The notes under the pieces are model-generated. The model was not told where the DNA came from. It worked only from the letters and a program-made list of their open reading frames with translations, and did not search any database. Positions 33,278-45,365 of a DNA stretch of 64,000 nt are shown piece after piece (position 1 is the stretch's first letter; each line of letters starts with the position of its first letter). This DNA is from Sepiola atlantica. Lineage: Eukaryota > Mollusca > Cephalopoda > Sepiida > Sepiolidae. The position numbers and the translations under genes are program-made. Location: NCBI GenBank assembly GCA_963556195.1, contig OY744531.1, forward strand, positions 50,978,200-51,042,199. Reading direction: 5' to 3'.

Positions 33278-33664
33278 TTAACCCTCTTAGTGTGGCTGTA
33301 GCAAAATTGTGACAAATCTACCACCTCTAATAGCAGATGATACTGCATGCAAAACTGGTTTTATTTGCAATATAAGTCACAAAAGCACAAATATACACAA
33401 TAAATTCAGCAATTGACTAATGAGAAAATGATAATTTTCCATGAGCAGATGGTCAACCTCATTATACATCCAGGATGACCACCATCATCATATGCAAATT
33501 AGTCAAATTTGACAATTTATTTTGATAGTCCTATTTATATGTTACAAATGTCATATACATTATTTGGGCACACAATGAAAGGTTAAGCTTACAGAGTCAT
33601 TTTAAAAATAGGTGTAAAAAATCATATTTCTACATAAAAAAAAATTCAGCGCTCAGAGGGTTAA
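33278..33664. mobile_element. TTAA MITE (piggyBac-like ends), ~387 bp
   Basis: TTAA at 33278-33281 and 33661-33664. Termini CCCTCTTAGTGTGGCTG and, inverted, CCCTCTGAGCGCTGAATT share the outer CCCTCT-AG-G-CTG. Internal sequence has no ORF. A different family from 8886-9115, inserted inside the broken ~30-bp array. Confidence 0.8.
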
Positions 33665-34090
33665 GACTCATTATCTTTCGAAACAAAACAAAGGTTTTCA
33701 TAGCTTACATTTTATTGCAGTAGGATGCCGCCATTCTCTTATAACACTCAGTTTTACATCTATAGTTAGTTCCCCAGACCCCTCTGAAGGGAGAAAAAAA
33801 TGGAACATCCAATCACCTCAATCTCAAGGCCTGTTCTCGTTTTTCCCTGCTTCTCCCGATCGGTGATCGCAACCCTGAAAATTGTTTTCTTTCACAAATT
33901 CCTCAGTCCACATACCTCAAAAAACAAACAATAAAATGTTTATACTTCCATTTTCGTCCCAACCTTGAAAGTATCAAAACAATCACAGCCATATTCCAAA
34001 CGCGACGTCTACCCACACCCTTGACCTACATCTTGTTACCACCTAAATTATAATTCTTATTGACTATCCTGTTTTTTTAATCACCCCTGG
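33665..34090. other. Unassigned intron sequence
   Basis: No recognised gene or repeat. Confidence 0.4.
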
Positions 34091-34094
34091 TTCT

Positions 34095-34345
34095 CTCATT
34101 ACAGACACACATAAATGCACAAACGAATATACACACATATATATATATATACATGTACATACACACATGGTAATATGCACACAGATGCAGATATAAGTAT
34201 AGGCTCTATAATAACTTGATTGCAAACATATACATATATGATCATAAATGAATACATACACATATAGACTCTCATATGAATACGTACACATGAATACTCA
34301 CAAAGAATAAATTAACAGATAGCTATACATGCACATGCACACGCA
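34095..34345. repeat. Piece of the ~30-bp array
   Basis: ACACACATGGTAATATGCAC, GATCATAAATGAATACATA and similar blocks. The open frame 34064-34291 (minus) is a by-product. Confidence 0.6.
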
Positions 34346-34545
34346 CACTATAATTTGAAAACATTTTTTAAATTCATTAATTCTATCTTTATAATTTTAT
34401 TTCGTTAAAGAAAAAAAACGCCATCTTAATTAAAAGACTTATTTCATTGGTACTAATTACCCACAAAGATGAAGTAAATTATGAAATAAACTAATTGAAT
34501 ACTTTATGTGCTACACACGTGCAAAGAATACAGAAGACACTATAT

Positions 34546-34692
34546 GAAAAATGAAGAAAGGAAAACCGAAAATTGTTTATATGATCATCGATGTTTCGTC
34601 TTTATTTCAAGACTTCCTCAAGATGAATAAAAACGAAACGTTGATGAACATATAAACAATTTTCGGTTTTCCTTTTTTTATTTTTCATTACA
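34546..34692. repeat. Inverted repeat with CGAAACGTTGATGAA arms
   Basis: Arms of about 60 bp (34546-34605 and 34627-34692) share GGAAAACCGAAAATTGTTTA and CATCGATGTTTCGT with few mismatches. They are separated by TTCAAGACTTCCTCAAGATG. Same family as 15404-15503 and 51788-52085. Confidence 0.88.
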
Positions 34693-34797
34693 TTGGATTA
34701 TAAATTCCATAATTATCACCAATACAATGTGTGTGTGTTTCTTTGAAAACTTACGGAAGAAACCAATCTGAATAAATAGTATATACATCTCTCGAAA

Positions 34798-35637
34798 ATG
34801 ACTTATGCTAATTCGACTGCTGCAATTAAAACTTATATAGGCACATCACGCCCAATTCTCAAGGGTGTAAAGCAAGGTGATGTCCTTTCAGCGCTTCTAT
34901 TCTGCATCATTATTGCATCATTTATTTGGAAAATAGAGCAACAATGTTGCTCTGGTTTTTCAATTGGTGGCCATCTTTTGTTTAATCTGAGCTATGCAGA
35001 TGGCATAGCTGCAACCAGTAACTCCAGCTCTGATTTGCAGTTACTTCTGGATAATCTTGTGAAGTACTCGAAAGAAGTTGGTCTTTCTATTAACGCTCCG
35101 AAGACTAAATGCATGACCACTGATAAAAAACAAACTCCTCTTAATATCAACATCAACAGCCAACAAATCGAACTAGTTACAAAGTTTGTTCATCTTGGGC
35201 ATTTGTACAAAATTTCGTCTTCATCTAACGACGGGCAAACAGCTGTAAATCACAGAATCAGCTTAGGTTGGGCCGCCTTCACAAGAAACAAAACCGCCTT
35301 AACTTCTAAACGCATACCATACAAAATAAAAGTGAAAATATATAACGCATATGTCCTTCCAGTAGTCTTATACGGATTTGAATGTGTGAACTGGACTGTA
35401 AAATTACGTCCGAAAGTAGAAACTTTCCAAAGCAACGTTATGTGCTTCATTACTCATCATAAACTATCTGATTACTTCAGTATTGCAGAGTTGCGAAAAT
35501 TCACTGGTATCTTGTCAATGACCTCTGTCATCAAATGTAAAGTCTTGAGAGTGTTTGGTCACGTTAAGCGTTTCAATGTATGGCTATGCAAAATATGCGT
35601 TGAAGGAAGCAGGTCGAAAGGTAGACAAAAGTTGTAA
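34798..35637 (+). CDS. RTE-like LINE reverse transcriptase, 5'-truncated ORF (279 aa)
   Basis: RT palm to C-terminus. GVKQGDVLSALLFC (residues ~23-36) is the usual GVRQGDPLSPxLF block. LSYADGIA (~64-71) is the catalytic box, but the second Asp of YADD is Gly. INAPKTKCM and FVHLGHLYK follow, then YNAYVLPVVLYGFEC and LRVFGHVKR, as in RTE/BovB-like elements. Fingers and endonuclease are missing, and the ORF opens inside the palm. With one catalytic Asp lost it should be inactive, although 279 codons remain open. No 3' repeat tail was identified; a foldback SINE starts at 35697. Confidence 0.85.
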   Translation: MTYANSTAAIKTYIGTSRPILKGVKQGDVLSALLFCIIIASFIWKIEQQCCSGFSIGGHLLFNLSYADGIAATSNSSSDLQLLLDNLVKYSKEVGLSINAPKTKCMTTDKKQTPLNININSQQIELVTKFVHLGHLYKISSSSNDGQTAVNHRISLGWAAFTRNKTALTSKRIPYKIKVKIYNAYVLPVVLYGFECVNWTVKLRPKVETFQSNVMCFITHHKLSDYFSIAELRKFTGILSMTSVIKCKVLRVFGHVKRFNVWLCKICVEGSRSKGRQKL

Positions 35638-35696
35638 AGTTTACAAAAAAATAAATAACATGCCCACGTTACTCACATATATCTTCCAAAATTTAT

Positions 35697-36090
35697 AATG
35701 ATAATTTGTATTATTAGGATTATTCGAACTACTGTAATCATCTTTGATGTTATTCTTAACGTTTCGGCCGAGGTAAACTCCAACCTTATTCAGGTACATC
35801 TTGTCGCGTTTCGGAATCTTTCTGTCGAACTTGGGAATTTATACAGAATTTCGAGCGGAACCCTTTATTTACTCAATGAGGATAGCTCGCTGTCGGTCCA
35901 TCAGCCATGATCGGGTAGAAGTCTTAAGTAATTCGTAATTGTATTCTTAGTATCACCCGCACTGAGGATTGAACTGTCAACCTCAAGAAGAATGTCACTT
36001 AGAACTGATTATTACTTATCACTTTATCCGTTGTTCCATGGATCCTTGCAGACAGTTCTAATATTATTTTAGATGTGTAGTCTTACTACT
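35697..36090 (-). repeat. tRNA-like foldback SINE (GAAACGTT family), best copy
   Basis: On the minus strand: ATGGAACAACGGATAAAGTG (A-box-like), GACAGTTCAATCCTCAGTG (B box), TACCCGATCATGGCTGATGG, then GGAGTTTACCTCGGCCGAAA and CGTTAAGAATAACATC, ending GATTACAGTAGTTCGAATAA. Past the head (36050-36090) a degenerate reverse tail follows, as in the other copies. Confidence 0.78.
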
Positions 36091-36114
36091 TATCATTATA
36101 GATTACTACTTATT

Positions 36115-36119
<5 letters not shown>

Positions 36120-36169
<50 letters not shown>
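36120..36169. repeat. (TA)n microsatellite
   Basis: Twenty-five TA units right after the SINE. Confidence 0.95.
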
Positions 36170-36173
<4 letters not shown>

Positions 36174-38395
36174 TAATGGTAATCTAATCTATTATTTATA
36201 ATTAATGGTTCCGATATTGTATAAAATTCTATACTAGGTCTACTTCGGAGGTCATTGTCGCTTAATATATATGCTGTGTCTTTGAGTCGTCCTATTCTCC
36301 ACCATTCTTTTCTGTCTATAATCTTTACCTTGTCCCATAAGGGTAGATGGTTTCCCTCTACTTTCTATATGTGGTCAGCCATACCAGGCTTTTGAATGTC
36401 CACGTATTACGGCTGTTCGGAGTTCTTCTAACCTTTAATTTAGTGGGCAGCATGTCTCAACTTTGTATATTTTTCTACACTTATATGGAATTGCATACAT
36501 ACAGTTCTTGGTATTGGCTGAGTCGGTTGTTGTTTTGAGTGGGTGGAATGTGGAGATGTTTAATCCTCTCAGAGTATTCATCATCATTCAACTGTCAATC
36601 TACCCCTATCCTTGAGTGTTTTTTAGTCTTGAAAAGTAGTGACACATTAGTAAAAAAAAAGTAAAGTTGAAATTTGGTTAGGTAATTACAGAGTTGTCTC
36701 CCTTGTTATCCCTTTATTTGCAAATAGTCAGAATGTCATTCTATAAATAGCAAGCGCTTCTGCATCAAGTTTAATAGCAGACTTCAAGCAAATAAGAATA
36801 GTGAAAAAATAAATATCTCAAGACAAGACAAGAAATAATGGGACAAATTGCTATAATGCCTACAGCAAACTGACATCAGAATGAAAATGTCATTAATCTA
36901 ATTAATGAATCCACTAATATGACATCCCATAATATATCTCAAATTATACAAGAGGTCTTGATTGAAAGTAGTTGTGGTGTAAAATTGACTGACAGGTTTC
37001 TTTAGCCAGTTCGAGTAATTTGTTGTCTGCAAGTATTGATGGAGTGCAGACAAGTGAGCAAAAGACAGTGAAAGAAGGAGAAAAAAAAACGTGATAGCAA
37101 AAGAAATGGGTTTTGAAAGAAAATAAAATAAAAAAGGACATTGGTTGAGATTAATTGTTGTGTTTTGAGTGTGTCCTTCCAGTATCTGTCTACAACGGTT
37201 ACAGGAGAGATTTAAATAAACTAATTATAAGAAGAATACAAGGCAAGGAGAATTGGCCATTTATATAAAAGACAAAGGCGAAATTGAAGACAGCGATGGT
37301 AGACAGAAAAAGAGAAAAATGAATTAGGAGAATTAAATGAGCAAATAAAGCAAGAATAGTAAAAGTGTGTCCAGTGGCGGCGGCGGCTCATGTCTGTAGG
37401 TTCTGCGGAACTGCACCATTCCCTATTTATTTTCATTTATATTATTATTGGTGAGAGGAAATATTTCTAACTCACCACATGTGACAATATTTTAGTGTAT
37501 CTGTGAAACATTAGCACTGCATGTATTGTGTGAGGAAATAAAAGAAAAACACACGAGAAATATAATAACATTTTATATATCCCTATTTATATAAGTTTGG
37601 TATGTGTACATGTTTATATATTTGTATGTACAGGATTCACTTCTAAACTAATGAAGCGATCATTATGAATTTTGATACACAGCGTCTAGGCATAAGGGTG
37701 GATAATGTAGACTATATTTAATTTAGTTTCATACAAAGGAGGCAAAGAGTGGATGGACGCCCGTTGTGAAAATTCAGATATCTCCGATATTTAGTGAAAT
37801 TTGAACAATAGGTATTAAACATTAATTAATAAATATTCCCAAAATTTCAGCTTCTTCGGAGTATTTTAAAGGGTTTTTAGAGGGCATTATAACGGCATGA
37901 CCTCACATTTGAAAGTTCAAATATTTCAAATGTGCATTAAATTTGATTTGCATTCATTAGACACTAATCAAACAAGATTCTCTGACTTTTAATTTCTTCT
38001 TAAGACTCCTTAAACTTAAGCCTTAAATTTTTCTAGTAAACTGTGAGAATGTTAATACAATAAAGATGTAATACGAATATCCCAATACAAGGTAAATACA
38101 CATGGTGAGGGACATTAGCATTGCATCTACCAAATCAATATTTGATTCTACTTGTCCAGTTAATTATGAAATTTTACAATTCAAGTTATTCACATAATGA
38201 AAAAAAATTCCAATCTATTTCATCGACTACATATTCTATCTGGTCTGTTAATTCTTTAAATAGCATAAACTGTGGGAGATTCATAGAAGTTGGAAGTTTA
38301 TGACAATGACTGTCTCTGTTGCATCTTGCATTGCTGGCACATCGACCATATCCAAAATGTTGTTTTCAGCCAACACGTCAATCTAAAGTCTCTAC
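36170..38395. other. Intron sequence; decayed repeats, no gene
   Basis: 36585-36640 resembles the family A LINE 3' UTR. 36180-36540 may be an old minus-strand retroelement, but no motif is secure. 37560-37990 is a possible distant relative of the 18590-19190 repeat. ORFs at 36944-37141 and 37221-37436 have no family signature. Confidence 0.4.
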
Positions 38396-38650
38396 CATCT
38401 GTCCTATTGCAGCATGTCTTTGATGGTTTTGTCAATGGTCATACAGCTCGTCGACTGGGAGGAGAGTTTATTTGTGATGTAATCCTCCCTAACCCTCAGC
38501 CTTGGTGGCGCAGTTGTAGTACTGGACAACTGAGAACTTGGACAACAACCATCAAGGAGGACTTAGCTAAGCTCTTAGGTCCACAGTTAGTCGGCCTTCG
38601 AGGGTGTAATCCCGATTAGTTAGTCATCTTGTGTAACCTTGCTTAGATGG
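38396..38650 (+). pseudogene. LINE C-terminal remnant
   Basis: Open + frame ends with TGQLRTWTTTIKEDLAKLLG and PQLVGLRGCNPDW-like, then CNLAWxxL. TW(x)3IKEDL...GL(R)xWNxDW...NLA is a common mollusc/cnidarian LINE C-terminus. No RT palm remains. Confidence 0.6.
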
Positions 38651-38965
38651 ACTTCTAAAAACAATGTAAACCTAGGAAACGAAGAAAGAGAAAATATGGA
38701 AAAAGAAAGACAGAGGGTATAAGTAAAAAAGAAAGGAGATTTTTATACAAAGGAAGACTTTTGTGTTTTATACGTTGCTTTTATGTCAGCCGTAAATCTT
38801 GCAGGACGAAATCCATACTGCTTGTCACTAAGAAGATTCTTTTCACTAAGGTGGTTAAAAACTTCTTGATTTATTTCCACTTATTCATGACGCACAGCAA
38901 AAAAAGGCTATTAAAAAGATTATTTGAATTTCTCTTTCAAATTTTTCTCTTCCAATATATATAAG

Positions 38966-39335
38966 GGTTGGACAAAATAATAGAAAAACCTGACAATTTC
39001 AAAGAAATTTATTTTAATATAGAATAAGACTGCTTTTGGCAGTAATTATAACTTGAATTCTGCAAATATTGGGTATGGACTCGTATATGGTTGAATTGCT
39101 TTCAAAAGAAATGCTTATCAAATTTTCAGCTAAAACAGTTTCAACTTCTCGTTGTGATGATGGTGGAGGATACCAACTCCTGACTTGTTTTTCTAGAATG
39201 CAACATAGTAATAATTCAATAATATTGAAATCTATGGACTGTAGTGACCATTCAACTTCATGAAAATGCTGCTTGTGTCATTCAGTACGAACTTACTTGT
39301 GTGAATTGGTGCATAATCATCATGTTATTCCTCTC
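38966..39335 (-). pseudogene. Tc1/mariner-like transposase C-terminus with one terminal repeat
   Basis: The minus strand reads DDYAPIHTSKFVLNDT (the catalytic D-NAPIHTS block), then after a frameshift EVEWSLQSIDFNIIELLLCC (WPxQSPDLNIIE-LW block), ILEKQVRSWYPPPSSQREVE and IPNICRIQVIITAKSS. The 3' end GGTTGGACAAAATAATAG (38968-) is a Tc1-type terminus. Stops, a frameshift, and lost N-terminus and left end show that it is dead. Confidence 0.85.
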
Positions 39336-40240
39336 GTTTAACAACTTTCGGAAAGACGAATAGACACACACATCTAGTCATTCTTATTTCTTGTAAATAC
39401 AACTACATTTATTATCTAATAATACATAGTAGTAAAGAATGTGAATATTTGATATTCGATTAAAACGTTTTTTGTAGTGGCCACCTGTTTGGATTTCTTT
39501 CCAAGAAAACGATTACCATTATGTATATTGTTTTATCCTGAGTGAACACGAAGTTGAAATAAAAAAGGAAAAAATAACACTGACGAAGAAACGATTGAAT
39601 CTACATATACACGTCATGGAAGAAGTAAATAGACACCATTATTATTATTATTAATAACGAAGACTTATGTCAGAGAGTCCTGATCAACCTAAGCAAGATT
39701 ATATTAATTTTTTCTCCTCTCTGATGAATGGTACAATCACTTCATTAACAATGGAAAGTCGAATCCTGAGGTTTGCAGCAATTTGACATTAATTAAGTTA
39801 CCTTTCAGTACACCCTATACTATCGCTTCTCTAACACAGAAGATTATAATGCTTATTTCGTCCATGTCATACTTGTATAAAAGATAAGATAAATGTGATT
39901 TAGTATAAAATATCGATGTTTCAAACTTTTACTTTTTACTGTTTCGCGTTTTGGCCATTGACGAAGGAAGACACAACTTTAAGAATCTATGAATTATTTT
40001 TGTAAGATTTCTATTTACTTCTTCATGTCTATATATATACATCTACTTTCACAGAGATAGTTTTTCAATAAAAAATGGAAACGTCACGGACGAAAAATGA
40101 TACATCCAAACGGTGCAAATTACAAATGTAGTTACTCACAAAAAAGCTACGTTATGGTCTCAACATCATCGATAAAAAACATGTATTTCCAAGGTAAACA
40201 AACAGAAACAGATATGCAATAGATGGACACGGAACAAAAT
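39336..40240. other. Unassigned intron sequence
   Basis: Nothing recognised apart from AT-rich low complexity. Confidence 0.4.
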
Positions 40241-43200
40241 CTCAAGATGACTGTAACCATAATGTGAAAGGCCAATGGATAAAACCAGTAAACAGAGTAT
40301 CAAGATGACTGAAACCAAAATGTGAAAGAGCAATTAATGGGACCAGTAAACATGGTCTCAAGATGACTGTAACTATAATGTAAAAACCCAATTGATGAGA
40401 CCAGTAAACGGAGTCTCAAGATGACTGTAACCATAATGTGAAAGGCCAATGGATGGGACCAGTAAAAAGAGTCTAAATATGACTGTAACCATAATGTCTA
40501 AGACCAATTGATTGGACAAGTAAACAGAGTCTCAAGATGGCTGTAACCATAATGTGAAAGACCAATTTATGCGACAAGTAAACCAAATCCCAAGATGACT
40601 GTAACCATAATGTAAATAGCCAATGGATTGGATCAGTAAACAGAGTCTGAAGATGACTGTAACCATAATGTGAAAAGTCAATGGATGGGACCAGTAAACA
40701 GAGTCTCAACACGACTGTAACCATAATATGAAAGACCAATTGATAAGACCAGAATACAGAGTCTCAAAATGACTGTAACCATATTGTAAAAAGCTAATGG
40801 ATGAGACCAGAAAACGGAATCTCAAAGTGACTGTAACCATATTGTAAAAAGCCAATGGATAGGACCAGTAAACTGAGTCTAAATATGACTGTAATCATAA
40901 TGTGAAAGACTAATGGATAAGACCAGAAAACAGAGTCTCAAGATGACTCACCATAATGTGAAAGATCAATGAGTAGAATCAGTAAACAGAGTCTCAATCT
41001 GAATGTAACAATAATGTAAAAAAGCCAATTGATAGGACAAATAAACAGTCTCAAGAATGTGAAAGGCCAATAATAAGACCAGTAAACAGAGTCTAAAGAT
41101 GACTGTAGACATAATGTCAAAAGCCAATTAGTTAGACCAGTTTACAGAGTCTAAAGATGACTGTAACAATGATGTGAAAAGCCACTGGATGGAACCAATA
41201 AACAAAGTCTAAAGCTGTCTGTAACCATAATGTGAAAAGCCAATTAATGGGACCAGTAAACATGGTCTCAAGATGACTATAACCATAATGTGAAAAGCCA
41301 ATGCATTGGACAAGTAAACAAAGTCTTCAGATGACTGTAATCATTATGTATAAGGCTAATGGATGGGACCAGTAAAAAGAGTCTAAATATGACTGTAACC
41401 ATAATGTAAAAAGCAAATGGATGGGACCAGTAGACAGAGTCTCAAGAGGACTGTTACGATAATATGAAAGGCCAATGTATGGGACCAGTAAACAGTCTAA
41501 AGATGACTGTAACCATAATGTAAAAAGCGAATGGATGGGACCAGTAGACAGAGTCTCAAGAGGACTGTTACAATAATGTGAAAGGCAATGGATGGGACCA
41601 GTAAGCAGAGTCTAAAGATGACTGTAACTATAATGTGAAAGGCCAATTTATTAGACCAGTTCACAGAATCTCAGGATGACTGTAACCATAACCTGAAAGG
41701 CCAATAGATTGGACCAGTAAACAATCGAAAGATGACTAAAACAAAAAGTGAAAGGCCAATGGATGAGACCAGTAAACAGAGTCTCAAGATGACTGAAACC
41801 AAAATGTGAAAGAGCAATTAATGGGACCAGTAAACATGGTCTCAAGATGACTGTAACCATAATGTGAAAGGCCAATGGATAAAACCAGTAAACAGAGTAT
41901 CAAGATGACTGAAACCAAAATGTGAAAGAGCAATTAATGGGACCAGTAAACATGGTTTCAAGATGACTGTAACTATAATGTAAAAACCCAATTGATGAGA
42001 CCAGTAAACGGAGTCTCAAGATGACTGTAACCATAATGTGAAAGGCCAATGGATGGGACCAGTAAAAAGAGTCTAAATATGACTGTAACCATAATGTCTA
42101 AGACCAATTGATTGGACAAGTAAACAGAGTCTCAAGATGGCTGTAACCATAATGTGAAAGACCAATTTATGCGACAAGTAAACCAAATCCCAAGATGACT
42201 GTAACCATAATGTAAATAGCCAATGGATTGGATCAGTAAACAGAGTCTGAAGATGACTGTAACCATAATGTGAAAAGTCAATGGATGGGACCAGTAAACA
42301 GAGTCTCAACACGACTGTAACCATAATATGAAAGACCAATTGATAAGACCAGAATACAGAGTCTCAAAATGACTGTAACCATATTGTAAAAAGCTAATGG
42401 ATGAGACCAGAAAACGGAATCTCAAAGTGACTGTAACCATATTGTAAAAAGCCAATGGATAGGACCAGTAAACTGAGTCTAAATATGACTGTAATCATAA
42501 TGTGAAAGACTAATGGATAAGACCAGAAAACAGAGTCTCAAGATGACTCACCATAATGTGAAAGATCAATGAGTAGAATCAGTAAACAGAGTCTCAATCT
42601 GAATGTAACAATAATGTAAAAAAGCCAATTGATAGGACAAATAAACAGTCTCAAGAATGTGAAAGGCCAATAATAAGACCAGTAAACAGAGTCTAAAGAT
42701 GACTGTAGACATAATGTCAAAAGCCAATTAGTTAGACCAGTTTACAGAGTCTAAAGATGACTGTAACAATGATGTGAAAAGCCACTGGATGGAACCAATA
42801 AACAAAGTCTAAAGCTGTCTGTAACCATAATGTGAAAAGCCAATTAATGGGACCAGTAAACATGGTCTCAAGATGACTATAACCATAATGTGAAAAGCCA
42901 ATGCATTGGACAAGTAAACAAAGTCTTCAGATGACTGTAATCATTATGTATAAGGCTAATGGATGGGACCAGTAAAAAGAGTCTAAATATGACTGTAACC
43001 ATAATGTAAAAAGCAAATGGATGGGACCAGTAGACAGAGTCTCAAGAGGACTGTTACGATAATATGAAAGGCCAATGTATGGGACCAGTAAACAGTCTAA
43101 AGATGACTGTAACCATAATGTAAAAAGCGAATGGATGGGACCAGTAGACAGAGTCTCAAGAGGACTGTTACAATAATGTGAAAGGCAATGGATGGGACCA

Positions 43201-43660
43201 GTAAGCAGAGTCTAAAGATGACTGTAACTATAATGTGAAAGGCCAATTTATTAGACCAGTTCACAGAATCTCAGGATGACTGTAACCATAACCTGAAAGG
43301 CCAATAGATTGGACCAGTAAACAATCGAAAGATGACTAAAACAAAAAGTGAAAGGCCAATGGATGAGACCAGTAAACAGAGTCTCAAGATGACTGTAACT
43401 ATAATTTTAAAGGCCAATGGATGAGACCAGTAAACAGAGTTACAAAATGACTGTAACCATAATGTGAAAGGCCAATGGATGGGACAAGTAAACAGAGTCT
43501 CAAGATGACTGTAACCATAATGTGAAAGAACAATAGATGGAACCAGTAAACAGAGTCCATAGATGACTATTAGCATAATGTGAAATTCTACTAGATGGGA
43601 CCAATAAACAGAGTCTCAAGATGACTCTAACTGTAATGTGAAAGGCATCTGACAGGAACA
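40241..43660. repeat. 58-bp satellite array with a 1,600-bp higher-order duplication
   Basis: Roughly 58 units of about 58 bp: AACCATAATGTGAAAGGCCA, ATGGATGGGACCAGTAAACA, GAGTCTCAAGATGACTGT. Units differ from each other by 5-20%, yet 40241-41799 and 41841-43399 match base for base at an offset of exactly 1,600 (one difference noted, 40357 C against 41957 T). The identical minus-strand ORFs at 40473 and 42073 are by-products. Confidence 0.97.
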
Positions 43661-45180
43661 TCATCAGAGTTGTGAAAACTATCCAAAGATGTAGAGACAG
43701 TTGGACCCTAACCATAATCCGACTGGTTCTAAAGTCTAATCAGGAAAGAGATAGATATTCGTTTTGTAAATTCGCACGTGGGTTAAATTTATATCTATTT
43801 TTTGTGAAGAATGAAAATATTGGATATTCTCATTCTACTAAAATGAGCAAAGTGTTATGATGATATTTGCTAGTATGTATGCGTCGGCAACAAAAGACGA
43901 CACAAGAGGGCTGGTTAAATAAATATGCGTGTATTCATAGTTTGTCTTCACACACTATAGTAAAACAGAATGTAAACAAACAAACAATTAATACATGTCT
44001 CAAAACAATTGAATGCACATAATTGTAACACAACTAAGAGAGTGGTGGGAGTGGTGTTGAACACATGAGGAATTTACTCAAGATCGACACAAACCCTTAC
44101 AGGTCTGCTTTGTTTGGTCAACAGACATCAAAAAGTGGGAAAAAATCAGTGTCATTCTCGGACGTCCGTGAGAGTTGGGATAACGTCACGTGTTCTCATG
44201 AGATTGTATGATTTTATCGATTTTTCTAAAGGGACACAACTCTGAATTACAAAAGCCAGGAAAAGAGATAGCTCTAGAGGGAGTTAACTTTGTCGTCTTT
44301 ACGTTGGTTTCATGAAGTAGAAGATTGCATTCTCTCGTTGGCTACCCATTTTTAAGGGGTATAACTTGAAAACCTTGGAAAGCAGATAACTATCTGATAA
44401 TTCTGAGCCAGCAGTAATGGATTTAGATTTTTTTGTAATAAATAAAAATTTATTCTAGAGTAGAATAAAAAAGATGCCCCAAATAAAAAAACATATAAAA
44501 CAAATAAATAAATAAATAATGAGTCTGTCCAAACGATTAAACAAATAATAAGATGAAAAAATAAATTTGAAACGATAAAAATAAGAGGAAAAATAAACAA
44601 AGGAATAAAAAAATTGTTTTGACTTTGACAAATAAAATTAACTCACATGCCATGTTTCCGTTAGCATCCCACGGTCATTATTATAGGATCAGTGTTGTCT
44701 GGACTGTGTTTTTAATGAAAGCAGAGTGTCTTTCTTTCGTTTCTTTTTTAGTTTTAGTTTTTTAAATTAAATTTTGAGTAGTTGTATAGATCACTACCCA
44801 TGGCTGACTCGAATATCTTTGTGTAACTTTAGAGAAATTACAAAAACGTCCAAACATTTATGGCGCTAGTTATCATACGAAAATTAGCAGCTAGGTTTCA
44901 CTTACGGCACTATGATTAGTGTTCCTAGAACCAGCATGATTGCTGTTTAGATCCAACTTTTAAAATCCCTTCAAACGAAAAATAAAACAAAATGAGATTG
45001 ACTCTTAAAACAGGATCTGAAAATGTAGTCACAGAGTGCACGAGAGAATAAAAAACTGATTAAAATGTCAAGTGATGGAGTCGGAGTGAATACAGGCGAG
45101 AAAAAGAGAAAGAGAAGAAGAAAAATTAGAATAAATCGTTTTTTTAATAACCACAAGGCAGATTGTACATGAGGGGGATA
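43661..45180. other. Unassigned intron sequence
   Basis: Short ORFs without signatures. A molluscan-type AGGGAGTTAACTTTG motif is at about 44278. A (GTC)n/(GTA)n run is at about 45195-45220. Confidence 0.4.
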
Positions 45181-45365
45181 TATTATGTAGTTGTAGTCGT
45201 CGTCGTCGTAGTAGTAGTAGAAGCAGCGTGAGAGAAAGATATTGTTCCTATACCCAGCATGGTGAAATCCATCATGTCAATTGCAAGCTAGCAGCTAATT
45301 TCCACACAAGAGCAAACACAGTAAACATCTGGTTGTTTCCGTAATTTCTTCGAACTTACGTGAAT

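Noticed and set aside
40473..43576. Repeated minus ORFs in the 58-bp array
   Set aside because: Frames arise from satellite units. They have no start context or homology, and identical copies are due to the 1,600-bp duplication.
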